Assembly: GCA_001485605.1 (NCBI GenBank)
Contig: FAON01000001.1
Location: 1 to 64,000 of the forward strand
DNA length: 64,000 nucleotides
Origin: Candidatus Kryptobacter tengchongensis
Lineage (GTDB): Bacteria > Bacteroidota > Ignavibacteria > Kryptoniales > Kryptoniaceae
Direction of reading: 5' to 3'
The notes under the pieces were generated by a model that made no database searches, was not told the DNA's origin, and saw only the letters and a program-made list of their open reading frames with translations. Shown here piece after piece: positions 9,203-20,554 of this stretch. Position 1 is the stretch's first letter. Every line of letters begins with the position of its first letter. Both the position numbers and the translations under genes were made by a program.

Positions 9203-9385
9203 ATGCGAGAGAAAATAATTAATTTTTTCACTGATATTTACAAAGAGATGCAAAAAGTCACCTGGCAAAAGCAAGATGAGCTAATTGAATCAACAAAGGT
9301 TGTTTTAGTTGCTTGTTTGATTTTTACTGTTATCATCTGGGTAATTGATATCATAGTTACTGAGATTTTAAAAGTTATATTTTGA
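9203..9385 (+). CDS. secE: Preprotein translocase subunit SecE
   Basis: This 60-residue single-span SecE clamps the SecY channel in the inner membrane. The amphipathic EMQKVTWQKQDEL segment (about 15-28) and the transmembrane helix (about 33-55) are typical of the short form. It is followed after seven bases by nusG, the conserved secE-nusG pair, and precedes the L11-L1-L10-L12-rpoBC genes. Confidence 0.95.
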   Translation: MREKIINFFTDIYKEMQKVTWQKQDELIESTKVVLVACLIFTVIIWVIDIIVTEILKVIF

Positions 9386-9392
9386 TGGGTCC

Positions 9393-9923
9393 ATGGCAAG
9401 AAGATGGTATGCGGTGAGAACATATTCGGGGCATGAGAATCGCGTTAAGAAGTTTATAGAAAATGAGATTGCTGAGGGAAAGTTTAAAGACAAAATCTTT
9501 AATGTTCTTGTCCCAACTGAAAAAGTAACGGTTGTAAGGGAAGGGAGAAAAAAATCTCGTGTTAAAGCGTTTTTTCCAGGTTATATACTCATTGAAGCAG
9601 AGATGGATGATGAAGTTAAAAATTTCATTCGTGCTGTTCCATCTGTTGTAAGTTTCGTTGGTCCTAAGGGGAATCCAGTGCCTTTGAGGGAAGATGAGGT
9701 TGAAAGGTTCATAGGTAAACCTGAAGGAGCTGAGTTAGAAAGAATTGATGTTCCATTCAGAGTTGGTGATTCAGTTAAAGTGATTGATGGTCCGTTTACA
9801 GATTTCAGCGGTGTAGTTCAAGAGGTTAATTCTGAAAAGATGAAGTTAAAAGTTATGATCAATATCTTTGGTCGCAAGACACCTGTTGAACTTGATTTTA
9901 CACAGGTTGAAATTGAAAAATAA
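9393..9923 (+). CDS. nusG: Transcription termination/antitermination protein NusG
   Basis: The 176-residue protein binds the RNA polymerase clamp and links transcription to ribosomes or Rho. The NGN domain opens with RRWYAVRTYSGHENRV and includes FFPGYILIE. The C-terminal KOW domain begins near residue 125 (VGDSVKVIDGPFTDFSG). Length and order are standard. The start ATG follows the secE stop by seven bases. Confidence 0.97.
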   Translation: MARRWYAVRTYSGHENRVKKFIENEIAEGKFKDKIFNVLVPTEKVTVVREGRKKSRVKAFFPGYILIEAEMDDEVKNFIRAVPSVVSFVGPKGNPVPLREDEVERFIGKPEGAELERIDVPFRVGDSVKVIDGPFTDFSGVVQEVNSEKMKLKVMINIFGRKTPVELDFTQVEIEK

Positions 9924-9942
9924 AAATTAATTTTATAGTGAA

Positions 9943-10368
9943 ATGGCTAAGAAAGTAGTTGGATATGTAAAGCTTCAGATACCTGGGGGGCAAGCAACAC
10001 CAGCGCCTCCAGTTGGACCTGCGCTTGGTCAGCGTGGCATTAACATTATGGAATTTTGCAAACAGTTCAACGCACGAACCCAGGATAAAATGGGTTTGAT
10101 TTTACCTGTTATAGTTACGATTTACTCTGATAAATCGTTCACATTCGTTGTAAAGACCCCGCCAGCGTCGGTGCTTTTAAAGAAGGCAGCTGGAATTGAG
10201 AAGGGCTCATCCGAACCGAAGCGCGTTAAGGTTGGTAAAGTTACGCGTCAGCAGATAAGAGAAATTGCTCAAATGAAAATGCCTGATTTAAACACTGACG
10301 ATATTGAAGCTGCAATGCGTATGATTGAAGGTACAGCTAAAAGCATGGGGATTGAAGTTGTTGATTAA
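9943..10368 (+). CDS. rplK: 50S ribosomal protein L11
   Basis: This 141-residue L11 binds the GTPase-centre region of 23S rRNA. The proline-rich block [19 protein letters not shown] and the C-terminal RNA-binding domain ending GIEVVD are conserved. It lies 19 bp after nusG and 23 bp before rplA. Confidence 0.97.
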   Translation: MAKKVVGYVKLQIPGGQATPAPPVGPALGQRGINIMEFCKQFNARTQDKMGLILPVIVTIYSDKSFTFVVKTPPASVLLKKAAGIEKGSSEPKRVKVGKVTRQQIREIAQMKMPDLNTDDIEAAMRMIEGTAKSMGIEVVD

Positions 10369-10391
10369 AAAATTAATTTATAAGAGCGAAA

Positions 10392-11099
10392 ATGGCAAAA
10401 CATAGCAAAAGGTATCTTGAAGCATTAAAAAAGATTGATAAATCAAAAGCATATTCACTTGAAGAGGCAGTTCAAAAGGTTAAGGAAACAGCAACAGCAA
10501 AATTTGATGAAACAGTTGATATTGCGGTTCGCCTTGGGGTTGACCCAAGACATGCTGATCAAATGGTACGTGGAACAGTTGTCCTTCCTTATGGGACAGG
10601 GAAGAAGGTTCGCGTTCTTGTTTTGACGAAACAGCCAGATAAGGAAAAGGAAGCAATTGAGGCAGGTGCTGATTATGTTGGATTTGATGAGTATATAAAT
10701 AAAATAAAGGAAGGATGGACTGATGTTGATGTTATAATTGCAACCCCTGAAGTTATGGGTGAGGTCGGAAAACTCGGTAAAATCCTTGGACCTCGTGGGT
10801 TGATGCCAAATCCGAAAAGCGGAACTGTTACAAATGATGTCGCTAAAGCTGTTAAGGAAGCAAAGGCAGGAAGAGTTGAATTCAGGGTTGACAAAGCCGG
10901 GAATATACATGTATCGGTCGGGAAAGTATCATTTGAAAATGAAAAGTTAATTGAAAATATAAAGACGCTTCTTTCAACAATAGTTAAGTTGAGACCAGCT
11001 TCTGTTAAAGGTCAGTACATAAAGAACATCACTCTTTCAAGCACAATGGGTCCAGGGATAAAAGTGGATAAGAATTCAGTTCTCATGAATTTATCATAA
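10392..11099 (+). CDS. rplA: 50S ribosomal protein L1
   Basis: This 235-residue L1 of the tRNA exit (E-site) stalk carries the signature block [17 protein letters not shown] at about residues 129-145. In many bacteria L1 represses the L11-L1 operon by binding its mRNA; no L1-binding leader was identified here. A structured gap of about 100 bases separates it from rplJ. Confidence 0.97.
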   Translation: MAKHSKRYLEALKKIDKSKAYSLEEAVQKVKETATAKFDETVDIAVRLGVDPRHADQMVRGTVVLPYGTGKKVRVLVLTKQPDKEKEAIEAGADYVGFDEYINKIKEGWTDVDVIIATPEVMGEVGKLGKILGPRGLMPNPKSGTVTNDVAKAVKEAKAGRVEFRVDKAGNIHVSVGKVSFENEKLIENIKTLLSTIVKLRPASVKGQYIKNITLSSTMGPGIKVDKNSVLMNLS

Positions 11100-11197
11100 A
11101 TGGGTTGCTTCTAAGCCAACATCTCTGGGCGTAAAGAGACGCACTCTTTAATTTATGCTTGAGATATTTTCTAATTTAAAAAATTTTTGAGGTTGAA
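11100..11197 (+). promoter_or_regulatory. Candidate L10 leader between rplA and rplJ
   Basis: The 98-base gap contains a TTGCTT/AAGCCAA hairpin (11105-11119) and two mutually exclusive stems: TCTCT (11122-11126) with AGAGA (11135-11139), or AAAGAG (11133-11138) with CTCTTT (11144-11149). In other bacteria L10(L12)4 binds this position in the mRNA to autoregulate rplJL. The match to a named leader family is inferred from position and folding, not from a covariance search. Confidence 0.45.
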
Positions 11198-11728
11198 ATG
11201 AAAAGAGAGGAGAAAGCTAAAATTGTTGAGGAGATAACTGAAAAAATTTCGCGTGCAAGAGGACTTGTTTTGACCGATTTTACCAAGATGACAGTAGCTG
11301 AGGTAAATGAGTTAAGAAAGGAACTTAAAAGCGCTAAGGTTGATTATAAGGTTGTGAAGAATACGCTTTTAAAGATAGCGATGCAGAATGTCGGAGGATA
11401 TGATGGGTTGTTTAAGTATCTTGAAGGACCAACAGCGGTTGCATTTGGATACGATGATCCGATTACGCCGGTCAGATTGATAAAAAAGGTAAAAAGCAAG
11501 ATTGAGAAGCCAGCTGTTAAGGCTATTTTTGTGGAGGGGCAGATATATGACGGTTCAAAACTTGATGAACTGGCAAATTTGCCTTCAAAGTCAGATATCA
11601 TTGCTGGAATAATCGGGAGTATTGCAGCTCCAGCAAGTGGTATTGTCTGGACATTAAATGCGGTTTTATCGGAACTTGTTCTTGTAATTGATGCGATTGC
11701 GAAAAAACTTGAAGAAAAAGGTTCATAA
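11198..11728 (+). CDS. rplJ: 50S ribosomal protein L10
   Basis: The 176-residue L10 anchors L7/L12 dimers to the ribosomal stalk. The rRNA-binding N-terminus (MKREEKAKIVEEITEKISR, then VVKNTLLKIA) and the C-terminal helix that recruits L12 dimers are present. TGAGGT lies six bases before the ATG. It probably shares translational control with rplL through the leader just upstream. Confidence 0.97.
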   Translation: MKREEKAKIVEEITEKISRARGLVLTDFTKMTVAEVNELRKELKSAKVDYKVVKNTLLKIAMQNVGGYDGLFKYLEGPTAVAFGYDDPITPVRLIKKVKSKIEKPAVKAIFVEGQIYDGSKLDELANLPSKSDIIAGIIGSIAAPASGIVWTLNAVLSELVLVIDAIAKKLEEKGS

Positions 11729-11764
11729 GAATTTTTAAAAACAAAATTTTTAAGGGAGAAAAAA

Positions 11765-12160
11765 ATGCCATCACAGATAGTAGAAGAAATTGTTGAAAGA
11801 ATTGAGAAGCTTACGCTTCTTGAAGCAGTAGAGTTAAAAAAGATCCTTGAGGAAAAATTTGGTGTTTCTGCAGCTGCTGTTGCAGCGCCAGTTGTTGCAG
11901 CTGTCCCTGGTGCAGCACCTGCAGCAGCACAACCAGCAGCTGAGGAGAAAACCGAATTTGATGTCATCCTTGTTAATCCAGGTGCACAGAAACTTAATGT
12001 CATAAAGATCGTCAGACAGATAACAGGTCTTGGGTTAAAGGAAGCAAAGGACCTTGTTGATAGTGCACCAAAGCCGATCAAAGAAGGTATTTCAAAGGAA
12101 GAGGCTGAAAAGATTAAGAAAGAACTTGAAGAGGCAGGAGCACAAGTTCAAATCAAATAA
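11765..12160 (+). CDS. rplL: 50S ribosomal protein L7/L12
   Basis: The 131-residue stalk protein recruits translation GTPases. It has an N-terminal dimerisation domain (1-34), an Ala/Pro-rich hinge (about 38-63) and a C-terminal domain with [28 protein letters not shown] lies before the ATG. A strong hairpin follows it before rpoB. Confidence 0.97.
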   Translation: MPSQIVEEIVERIEKLTLLEAVELKKILEEKFGVSAAAVAAPVVAAVPGAAPAAAQPAAEEKTEFDVILVNPGAQKLNVIKIVRQITGLGLKEAKDLVDSAPKPIKEGISKEEAEKIKKELEEAGAQVQIK

Positions 12161-12205
12161 AATTTTTCTTTTAAACTAAATTTGAAAACCAAATTAAAAA
12201 CAAAC

Positions 12206-12266
12206 ACAAGCCGGTAACAACCTAAAAGTGATAAACTTTTAGGGTTATCGGCTTGTTGCTTTTTTT
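12206..12266 (+). terminator. Hairpin with T-run between rplL and rpoB
   Basis: ACAAGCCG at 12206-12213 pairs with CGGCTTGT at 12249-12256, continued by an inner stem CCTAAAAGT/ACTTTTAGG around GATAA, and a run of seven T follows. It has the form of an intrinsic terminator. Because rpoB lacks an obvious separate promoter, partial termination that adjusts ribosomal protein to polymerase output is plausible. Confidence 0.85.
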
Positions 12267-12306
12267 AGAATTTCAAAAATTTAAAATTTTAAGGAGTGAG
12301 GGAAAA

Positions 12307-15300
12307 TTGGCAAAGAAAAGAGAAATAACAGCAACGGGGAGAATTTCATTTGGAAAAATTAAGCCTGTGCTTGATTATCCTGATTTGCTTGAGATCCAGC
12401 TTAAATCTTTTAAAGAGTTTCTTCAAGAAGATGTTCCACCCAGCAAGAGAGAAGATAAGGGTTTACAGGCGGTTTTTAAAGCGAATTTCCCTGTAACTGA
12501 CTCAAAAGAAGTTTTCGTGCTTGATTTTATTGAGTATTATATTGATAAACCTAAATACACGATTGAAGAATGTAAAGAGCGAGGTTTAACATATGCTGTT
12601 CCATTGAAAGCTAAGTTGCGCCTTTCTTCCAAACTTGATCCAAGTCATGCTGATTATGTTGAGACAATTGAACAGGATGTTTTCCTTGGTAATTTGCCTT
12701 ATATGACTGAAAGAGGCACATTCATTATAAATGGCGCCGAAAGGGTTGTCGTAAATCAATTACAAAGATCACCGGGGGTTTTCTTTGATGAAACGGTTTT
12801 CCCGAATGGGTTAAAGACATATCAAGCGCAAATAATTCCTTTGAAGGGTTCATGGATTGAGTTCACAACCGATGTTATGGATATGATGTATGTTTACATT
12901 GATAGAAAGAGGAAATTTTATGTTACAACTCTTTTGAGGGCGCTTGGGTATTCATCTGATGAAGATATATTGAAATTATTTGAACTTGTTGAGGAAATAC
13001 CTGTTAATAGTTCAACACAGGCGAAATTGATAGGCAGGATCGTTGCATCTGATGTTGTTGACTTAAAGACAGGAGAGATAATTATTACAAGAAATTCTGA
13101 AATAACTGTAGATGATCTTGAGAGGATTAACTCTGCAAATATCAAAACCTTGCTTGTATGGAAAGAGGGTGATTCGGATGTTAAGGATATAATTTTAAAA
13201 ACAATGGACAAAGATGCGATAAAGAGCGAAAAGGAAGCGATTGAACATATTTACAAGCAGTTGCGACTTGGAGAGGCTCAGGATATGGAAACGGCAAAGA
13301 GTATAATTGAGAAATGGTTCTTTAATCCAAAACGCTATGATTTAAGCGTTGTTGGAAGATACAAGATCAATTCACGACTTAACCTTAATGTTCCGTTAAA
13401 TCAGACAACGTTAACTAAGGAAGATGTTGTTGCGATTATAAAATATCTTGTTCATTTGCAAAGTGGTAAAGAAAGGATTGATGATGTTGATCATCTTGGA
13501 AATCGCAGAGTAAGGACAGTAGCTGAACAACTTGTTCAGGTATTGAATGCGGCGTTTGCGAGGATGGCCCGCACGATAAAGGAGAGATTAAATTTAAGGG
13601 AGACTGATAAGCTTACACCTCAGGATCTTGTCAATTCAAGGATTATAGCCAACGCATTAAATGCATTTTTCGGCACAAGCCAGTTATCTCAATTTATGGA
13701 TCAGACAAACCCGCTTGCCGAGATAACGCATAAAAGAAGGGTTAGCGCACTTGGTCCAGGTGGATTGACAAGAGAAAGAGCGGGTATTGAGGTCCGTGAT
13801 GTTCATTACACTCAATACGGGAGACTATGTCCTATTGAAACACCTGAGGGTCCAAATATTGGTTTGATTGCTTCGCTTGCTGTTTTTGCCAGAATAAATG
13901 AGTTTGGTTTTATTGAAACTCCATATAGAAAAGTTAAAAATGGTCGTGTTACAGATGAAATTGAATATCTTACGGCTGACGAAGAGGAAAGAGTCATAAT
14001 CGCACAGGCGAACGCTCCAATTGATTCAAATGGTAGATTTCTTGTTGATAAGGTCAAGGCAAGGAAAGGAGGAGATTTCGTTGTTGTATCGCCCAATGAG
14101 GTTCAGTATATGGATATCTCGCCGAATCAGATAGTTAGTGTGTCTGCTTCCCTCATTCCATTTCTTGAGCATGATGACGCAAACCGTGCCCTTATGGGTT
14201 CAAACATGCAAAGACAAGCAGTTCCACTTCTAAGACCCGAAGCACCACTTGTTGGAACTGGATTTGAGGATAAAGTTGCTCGCGATTCAAGGATGATGAT
14301 AGTCGCAGAGGGTGATGGCGTAGTTAAATATGTTGATGCAACTAAGATTATAGTTGAGTATGATCATAAGAAAGGAAGTATTGAGGAAATTTTGAGTTTT
14401 GATGATAAATACACAGTTGAGTATAAGTTGACAAAATTTTCAAGATCAAATCAGGATACATGTATAAACCAGAAACCAGTTGTCAGGGTTGGACAAAGGG
14501 TTAAAGCTGGAGATGTTCTTGCTGACGGACCTGCAATTGACCATGGTGAACTTGCCCTTGGAAGGAATGTACTTGTTGCTTTTATGCCATGGAGAGGTTA
14601 TAATTTTGAAGACGCTATAATTGTGAGCGAGAAACTTGTTGCTGAGGATGCTTTCACATCAGTTCATATAGAAGAATTTGAGCTTTCGGTCCACGATACG
14701 CGTCGTGGCGAGGAAGAATTCACCAGGGAAATTCCAAATGTAAGTGAGGAAGCTATAAAAGATCTTGATGAAAATGGTATAGTTAAAGTTGGGACATATG
14801 TTAAGGAGGGCGATATCTTAATTGGTAAAATAACTCCGAAAGCGGAGACTGAACCAACGCCTGAGGAAAAACTTTTGAGAGCGATATTTGGAGAGAAGGC
14901 TGGGGAAGTTAAAGATGCATCATTAAGGGCAAGTCCGGGGTTGAGGGGTGTTGTGATTGCGACGAAGCTTTTCCAGCGCAAAAAGAAGGATGCTGAATCA
15001 AAAAAGCAGGAAAAGAAACTTATTGACGGAATAGAAAAGAAAAGAAAGAAGTTAATTGATGAGGCGAAAGAAAAATTAGCAGAAAAACTTGGGCGGTTGC
15101 TTGAAGATGAAACATCACTTGGGATAAGAAATAAAAAGGGTGAAGTTGTTATAAGAAGCGGAGTTAATTTAAGACCGGAGGTTTTCAAGTCGCGTATTGA
15201 CGAACTTGACGACCTTGATTATGATGGTGAGTGGGTTGAAAGTTCAAAGAAGAACATGTTGAAAAAGCAGTTATATGAAAATTATTTAAAGAAGTTACAA

Positions 15301-16089
15301 GATATTGAAACGCAAGCGAAGATTGAAAAGTATAAAGTTCAGGTTGATGAACTTCAGCCTGGTGTTGTCCAGCTTGCTCGTGTTTATGTTGCAAAGAAGA
15401 GAAGATTACAAGTTGGGGATAAGATGGCGGGTCGGCACGGGAATAAAGGTGTTATAGCAAAAGTTGCTCCCGTTGAAGATATGCCTTTCCTTCCGGATGG
15501 GACACCAGTTGATATCGTTTTAAATCCGCTTGGTGTGCCTTCAAGAATGAATTTAGGGCAATTGTTTGAGACCGCTCTTGGGTGGGCTGCGAAAAAACTT
15601 GGCGTCAAATATGCAAGCCCCATATTTGACGGTGCAACATGGGAGGACATCCAAGAAGAACTCAAAAAAGCAGGCTTGCCTGAAACAGGGAAAACAATTC
15701 TCTATGATGGCAGAACTGGAGAACCTTTTGATCAAGAGGTTACCGTTGGATACATTTATATGATGAAACTTATCCATATGGTTGAAGATAAAATTCACGC
15801 AAGATCAATCGGTCCATATTCACTTATCACGCAGCAACCGCTTGGTGGAAAAGCTCAGTTTGGTGGTCAAAGACTTGGAGAAATGGAAGTATGGGCTCTT
15901 GAGGCTTATGGTGCAGCTTACACTCTACAAGAAATGTTAACTTACAAATCTGACGACATTCAGGGTCGTTCAAAAGCCTATGAAGCAATAGTTAAAGGTG
16001 ATAATTTACCTGAGCCAGGGATTCCCGAATCGTTTAATGTTCTGGTTCGTGAGCTTCAAGGACTTGGTCTTGATGTGAGAATTGAATAA
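12307..16089 (+). CDS. rpoB: DNA-directed RNA polymerase subunit beta
   Basis: The 1260-residue beta subunit contains [23 protein letters not shown] (split here for reading; rifampicin region near residues 455-480), the [12 protein letters not shown] block and the C-terminal [20 protein letters not shown]. The start is taken as TTG 12307 ([17 protein letters not shown]), because AAGGAG lies at 12291-12296, ten bases upstream; the frame is open further upstream only into the terminator hairpin. A lysine-rich insertion with coiled-coil character at about residues 895-1010 is a lineage-type insertion in beta. The gene is followed by rpoC with a 28-base gap. Confidence 0.96.
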   Translation: MAKKREITATGRISFGKIKPVLDYPDLLEIQLKSFKEFLQEDVPPSKREDKGLQAVFKANFPVTDSKEVFVLDFIEYYIDKPKYTIEECKERGLTYAVPLKAKLRLSSKLDPSHADYVETIEQDVFLGNLPYMTERGTFIINGAERVVVNQLQRSPGVFFDETVFPNGLKTYQAQIIPLKGSWIEFTTDVMDMMYVYIDRKRKFYVTTLLRALGYSSDEDILKLFELVEEIPVNSSTQAKLIGRIVASDVVDLKTGEIIITRNSEITVDDLERINSANIKTLLVWKEGDSDVKDIILKTMDKDAIKSEKEAIEHIYKQLRLGEAQDMETAKSIIEKWFFNPKRYDLSVVGRYKINSRLNLNVPLNQTTLTKEDVVAIIKYLVHLQSGKERIDDVDHLGNRRVRTVAEQLVQVLNAAFARMARTIKERLNLRETDKLTPQDLVNSRIIANALNAFFGTSQLSQFMDQTNPLAEITHKRRVSALGPGGLTRERAGIEVRDVHYTQYGRLCPIETPEGPNIGLIASLAVFARINEFGFIETPYRKVKNGRVTDEIEYLTADEEERVIIAQANAPIDSNGRFLVDKVKARKGGDFVVVSPNEVQYMDISPNQIVSVSASLIPFLEHDDANRALMGSNMQRQAVPLLRPEAPLVGTGFEDKVARDSRMMIVAEGDGVVKYVDATKIIVEYDHKKGSIEEILSFDDKYTVEYKLTKFSRSNQDTCINQKPVVRVGQRVKAGDVLADGPAIDHGELALGRNVLVAFMPWRGYNFEDAIIVSEKLVAEDAFTSVHIEEFELSVHDTRRGEEEFTREIPNVSEEAIKDLDENGIVKVGTYVKEGDILIGKITPKAETEPTPEEKLLRAIFGEKAGEVKDASLRASPGLRGVVIATKLFQRKKKDAESKKQEKKLIDGIEKKRKKLIDEAKEKLAEKLGRLLEDETSLGIRNKKGEVVIRSGVNLRPEVFKSRIDELDDLDYDGEWVESSKKNMLKKQLYENYLKKLQDIETQAKIEKYKVQVDELQPGVVQLARVYVAKKRRLQVGDKMAGRHGNKGVIAKVAPVEDMPFLPDGTPVDIVLNPLGVPSRMNLGQLFETALGWAAKKLGVKYASPIFDGATWEDIQEELKKAGLPETGKTILYDGRTGEPFDQEVTVGYIYMMKLIHMVEDKIHARSIGPYSLITQQPLGGKAQFGGQRLGEMEVWALEAYGAAYTLQEMLTYKSDDIQGRSKAYEAIVKGDNLPEPGIPESFNVLVRELQGLGLDVRIE

Positions 16090-16117
16090 AAATAAATTTT
16101 TCTCAGGAGGTTTAAAA

Positions 16118-19100
16118 ATGGAAAAATTGCAAATTTTAAAAGAAGGTCTTTTGAAGAAAAAGCAGATCACAAAAGTTTCAATTAAACTTGCAAGCCCTGA
16201 CACAATACTTCAATGGTCTCGTGGTGAGGTTACAAAGCCTGAAACGATAAATTACAGAACATATAAACCAGAAAGAGATGGACTTTTCTGCGAGAAGATA
16301 TTTGGACCTGTTAAAGACTGGGAATGTCATTGCGGAAAATACAAAAGAATAAGATATCGGGGGGTTGTATGTGATAGATGCGGTGTTGAGGTTACGCAAA
16401 GAAGCGTGAGACGTGAAAGAATGGGGCACATTGAGCTTGCTGTGCCTGTTGTGCATATATGGTATCTGAGGTCTGTCCCAAGCAAAATTGGTTCATTGCT
16501 TGGAATGTCAACAAAAGATCTTGAGAAAATAGTTTATTATGAGTCGTATGTTGTTATAAAACCTGGTAAAACAGGTTTGAAAGAAAAGGATCTTATAACA
16601 GAGGAACAATATCAAGAAATACTTGAGAAGTTCCCTGATAACGATAAATTGCCTGATGATCATCCTGATAAGTTTATTGCGAAGATGGGTGGAGAAGCGA
16701 TAAGAGATCTTTTGAAAAATCTTGACATTGAACAGTTATCAATTGAATTAAAAGAGCAATTAGCTCAGGAGTCCTCCGAACAGAAAAAATATGAGATTTT
16801 GAAACGACTAAAAGTAGTTGAAGCGTTTAATCAAAAGCAGGTCATAAGGGGTAAAGAGGAGTTTATAAACAGACCTGAGTGGATGGTTTTAACAATAATT
16901 CCTGTTATCCCACCAGAGCTGAGACCGCTTGTTCCTCTTGAGGGTGGACGCTTTGCTACGAGCGATTTGAACGATCTCTATCGTAGGGTTATAATCAGAA
17001 ATAATAGATTGAAGAGATTAAAGGAGATAAAAGCGCCAGAGATAATCCTCAGAAACGAAAAAAGAATGCTACAGGAGGCAGTTGATGCCCTGCTTGATAA
17101 TTCAAGGCGTGTGAACGCTGTAAAAGCAGATACAAATAGACCTCTCAAATCCCTGTCTGATATTCTAAAGGGCAAGCAAGGTAGATTTAGACAGAATTTG
17201 CTTGGTAAAAGAGTTGATTATTCAGGTCGTTCTGTCATTGTCGTTGGACCTGAGTTAAAACTTCATCAGTGTGGATTGCCGAAGGATATGGCTGTTGAAT
17301 TGTTTAAACCATTTTTGATTCGCAAGCTGATGGAGTATGGTTATGCAAAAGCAGCACGCACAGCGAAGAGGATAATTGAAAGGAAAGATCCTATCATTTG
17401 GGGATTACTTGAAAAGATTGTTGATAGTCATCCTGTCCTATTGAACCGTGCTCCGACATTGCATCGGCTCGGGATACAGGCATTTCAGCCTGTTTTAACA
17501 GATGCAAAAGCTATTCAGTTGCATCCACTCGTTTGTGTAGCTTTCAATGCTGACTTTGATGGTGACCAGATGGCGGTTCATGTCCCGCTTTCATATGAGG
17601 CTCAACTTGAGGCAAGGATATTGATGCTCTCAAGCCATAATTTGCTCAAACCTGCTGATGGCAAACCAATTACAATCGCAACTCAAGATATCGTTCTTGG
17701 ACTTTATTATCTGACTAAAGAAAGAGAAGGGGAACCAGGTCAAGGTAAACTTTTCTCATCGCCTGAAGAAGTAATAATTGCATATAACAGCGGTAAACTT
17801 GGGCTACATGCAAAGATCAAAGTTAGAATGTTAAATCAAACGACAGGAAAATATGAGATTGTTGAGACAACAACTGGTAGAGTTATTTTTAATCAGATTG
17901 TCCCGAAGGAAATTGGATTTATCAATGAGGTCTTGACGAAGAAGAAACTCACGGATCTGATAGCGAAAATTTACAAAAAGTATGGAAATGTTAGAACAGC
18001 TGAATTCCTTGATGAGATGAAGGATATGGGATATTACTATGCGACAAAGTCTGGAATTTCAATTGGTGTCCCTGATGTGATAGTCCCTGAAGAAAAAGAA
18101 GCTATAATTGCTGAATATCAGAAACGAGTTGACGCTCATTATAATGAATATCTTGAGGGAGAGATTACCGATACAGAAAGGTATAATAAAGTTATTGATG
18201 AATGGTCGGCAGCTACAGAGAAAGTTGCAAAGGCGTTGTTTGATAAACTTTCCAAGGTAAATCAGGGATTTAATCCACTTTTTGTCATGCTTGATTCGGG
18301 TGCCCGTGGATCAAAGGATCAGGTAAGGCAACTTGGTGGAATGCGTGGCTTAATGCAAAAGCCACAAAAAGGTATGACTGGGCAACCTTATGAGATGATT
18401 GAGCATCCAATTCTTTCAAATTTCCGTGAAGGTCTTTCAATATGGGAATACTTCCTTTCAACGCACGGCGCAAGGAAAGGTCTTGCAGATACAGCTCTTA
18501 AAACATCCGATGCAGGTTATCTTACAAGGCGTTTGGTTGATGTCGCACAAGATGTTGTCGTAACGGAGGAAGACTGCGGAACTGTCAGGGGAATTACTAT
18601 CACAGCCCTGAAAGAAGAAGGTGGTGAAGAAGTTAGAGTTACACTCGCAGACAGAATTATCGGAAGGGTTGCTTTGCATGATATCTATCATCCTGTCACT
18701 GGGGAAATAATTGTTGAGGCAGGACAAGAAATTGATGAAGATCTAGCTCAAAAAATTGAAGAAGCTGGAATAGAAGAAGTTGAAGTTCGTTCTGTCCTCA
18801 CATGTGAAGCCAAATATGGCGTTTGTGTAAAGTGCTATGGTAGAAATCTTGCTACAGGTAGAATGGTGGAAGTTGGTGAAGCAGTTGGGATAATCGCTGC
18901 CCAGTCAATAGGTGAGCCAGGAACACAGCTTACGCTTAGAACTTTCCACACAGGTGGTAGCGTTGCGGGTGCTGGATATAGATCGTCAAAGATCTTCGCT
19001 AAAAACGATGGTAAGGTTAAATTTGTAAATCTAAAGTACATTGAGTATGAAAAGGCAACAGATGAAGGAGTAGAAAAGGTTCTGCGTGTGATGTCAAAGC

Positions 19101-20458
19101 AAGGATATATTATAGTTGAAGATGAGAAACGAAGTGAGCTTTCTAAAAAATATGCCGTTCCTTATGGTGCCGACCTTAAAGTGAAAAATGGGCAACTTGT
19201 CAAGAAGGGAGAAGAACTCTATGAAACCGACCCGTATAACTCTCTCATTCTTGCAGAGAAGTCAGGAAGAGTTGAACTTATTGATTTTATTCCTGATGTC
19301 ACATATCGTGAGGAAGCGGATGAGACAACAGGGCATATGCAGTGGGTTATAATAGAAGCAAAGGATAAAACTAAAGTTCCAAGAATTAAAATTATAACAT
19401 CAAAAGGTGAAGAGCATTATCAACCGATCCCAGCCAGGGCGCTTGTGAATCCGGAAATTAGCAATGGAGTGTATATCAAAGCTGGTGATGTTATAGCTAA
19501 AATCCCAAGAGAACAAGCAAAGATCAGAGATATAACCGGTGGATTGCCGAAGGTTGTAAATCTTTTTGAAGCAAGAACCCCTAATGATCCAGCAGAACTT
19601 GCTGAAATTGATGGCGTTGTAAGCGTTAAAACGGAGAAAAATTATTACATCGTCAAGATAACAAGCGACGATGGGCAGTTTGAAAAAACCTATCAAATAC
19701 CACAGACAAAACATCTTATTGTTGAAGATGGTGACCGTGTTTATGCAGGTGATAGATTAACAGACGGTCCAATTGACCCGCATAAAGTTCTAAGCATAAA
19801 GGGAATCAATGCAGTTCAGCAGTATCTTGTTAATGAGATCCAAGATGTTTATAGAAATGAAGGTGTTGAAATTAATGACAAGCATATTGAAGTAATCGTC
19901 AGGCAAATGATGCGTAAGGTTAAAATTACAAATTCGGGTGATACAAAGTTCCTTGAGAGAGATATAGTTGATAAAGATTTAGTTGACGAGGAAAACAACA
20001 GGATAAGGAATATGGTTGTTATAACAAACAAGGGTGATTCAAAGTATAAAGTTGGGCAAATAAAACTGAAGACTGAAGTTGACAAGGAAAACGATATATT
20101 AAGAAAGAAAAGAAAAAGACCTGCAGAATATCGTCCCGCAAAAGGTGCTGAATTTGAACCTGTATTGCTTGGTATAACCAATGCTGCTTTGACAACCGAA
20201 AGCTGGATTTCGGCAGCTTCGTTCCAGGAAACCACGCGGGTTCTGACAGATGCAGCAATAGATGCAAAGGTGGATAATCTGCGCGGTTTAAAAGAAAATG
20301 TTGTCGTTGGTCAACTTATACCTGCTGGAACAGGCTTCAGAAACGAGCAGAAAGATTACCGTGATGTCAGAGTTATGTTAAAGGAAACTGCAAAGGAAAT
20401 TGAAAAAGCCGAGGAAGAAAAAGAGAAAGTCGCTGAAAAGAAAGCAGCATCATTGTGA
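16118..20458 (+). CDS. rpoC: DNA-directed RNA polymerase subunit beta'
   Basis: The 1446-residue beta' subunit holds the catalytic Mg2+ aspartates D479, D481 and D483 in [12 protein letters not shown]. An N-terminal zinc site ([20 protein letters not shown]) and a second one near [13 protein letters not shown] are intact. ATG 16118 is chosen because AGGAGG at 16105-16110 sits seven bases upstream; an in-frame TTG at 16082 has no such site. The acidic, Lys/Glu-rich C-terminal tail is not conserved in the family. It is closed by a strong terminator. Confidence 0.97.
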   Translation: MEKLQILKEGLLKKKQITKVSIKLASPDTILQWSRGEVTKPETINYRTYKPERDGLFCEKIFGPVKDWECHCGKYKRIRYRGVVCDRCGVEVTQRSVRRERMGHIELAVPVVHIWYLRSVPSKIGSLLGMSTKDLEKIVYYESYVVIKPGKTGLKEKDLITEEQYQEILEKFPDNDKLPDDHPDKFIAKMGGEAIRDLLKNLDIEQLSIELKEQLAQESSEQKKYEILKRLKVVEAFNQKQVIRGKEEFINRPEWMVLTIIPVIPPELRPLVPLEGGRFATSDLNDLYRRVIIRNNRLKRLKEIKAPEIILRNEKRMLQEAVDALLDNSRRVNAVKADTNRPLKSLSDILKGKQGRFRQNLLGKRVDYSGRSVIVVGPELKLHQCGLPKDMAVELFKPFLIRKLMEYGYAKAARTAKRIIERKDPIIWGLLEKIVDSHPVLLNRAPTLHRLGIQAFQPVLTDAKAIQLHPLVCVAFNADFDGDQMAVHVPLSYEAQLEARILMLSSHNLLKPADGKPITIATQDIVLGLYYLTKEREGEPGQGKLFSSPEEVIIAYNSGKLGLHAKIKVRMLNQTTGKYEIVETTTGRVIFNQIVPKEIGFINEVLTKKKLTDLIAKIYKKYGNVRTAEFLDEMKDMGYYYATKSGISIGVPDVIVPEEKEAIIAEYQKRVDAHYNEYLEGEITDTERYNKVIDEWSAATEKVAKALFDKLSKVNQGFNPLFVMLDSGARGSKDQVRQLGGMRGLMQKPQKGMTGQPYEMIEHPILSNFREGLSIWEYFLSTHGARKGLADTALKTSDAGYLTRRLVDVAQDVVVTEEDCGTVRGITITALKEEGGEEVRVTLADRIIGRVALHDIYHPVTGEIIVEAGQEIDEDLAQKIEEAGIEEVEVRSVLTCEAKYGVCVKCYGRNLATGRMVEVGEAVGIIAAQSIGEPGTQLTLRTFHTGGSVAGAGYRSSKIFAKNDGKVKFVNLKYIEYEKATDEGVEKVLRVMSKQGYIIVEDEKRSELSKKYAVPYGADLKVKNGQLVKKGEELYETDPYNSLILAEKSGRVELIDFIPDVTYREEADETTGHMQWVIIEAKDKTKVPRIKIITSKGEEHYQPIPARALVNPEISNGVYIKAGDVIAKIPREQAKIRDITGGLPKVVNLFEARTPNDPAELAEIDGVVSVKTEKNYYIVKITSDDGQFEKTYQIPQTKHLIVEDGDRVYAGDRLTDGPIDPHKVLSIKGINAVQQYLVNEIQDVYRNEGVEINDKHIEVIVRQMMRKVKITNSGDTKFLERDIVDKDLVDEENNRIRNMVVITNKGDSKYKVGQIKLKTEVDKENDILRKKRKRPAEYRPAKGAEFEPVLLGITNAALTTESWISAASFQETTRVLTDAAIDAKVDNLRGLKENVVVGQLIPAGTGFRNEQKDYRDVRVMLKETAKEIEKAEEEKEKVAEKKAASL

Positions 20459-20496
20459 AAATTAAATTTTTAATCCGAATGAAAAATTTAAAAACA

Positions 20497-20528
20497 AGCG
20501 ACGGCTGGATTTTAGCCGTCGCTTTTTT
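20497..20528 (+). terminator. Intrinsic terminator after rpoC
   Basis: GCGACGGCT and AGCCGTCGC form a 9-bp stem around GGATTTT and are followed by six T. It ends the secE-rpoC block and insulates topA. Confidence 0.93.
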
Positions 20529-20554
20529 GTTAAAAACCAAAAAAGATTAAAAAG

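Noticed and set aside
11344-12081. Long open frame on the minus strand opposite rplJ and rplL
   Set aside because: It is Ser/Ala/Phe-rich and results from the codon pattern of the real ribosomal genes on the plus strand.
12253-12306. Extending rpoB upstream to TTG 12253
   Set aside because: That codon lies inside the terminator hairpin and the added residues have no family match. AAGGAG at 12291 supports TTG 12307.
16082-16117. Extending rpoC upstream to TTG 16082
   Set aside because: It would overlap rpoB; AGGAGG at 16105 clearly serves ATG 16118.
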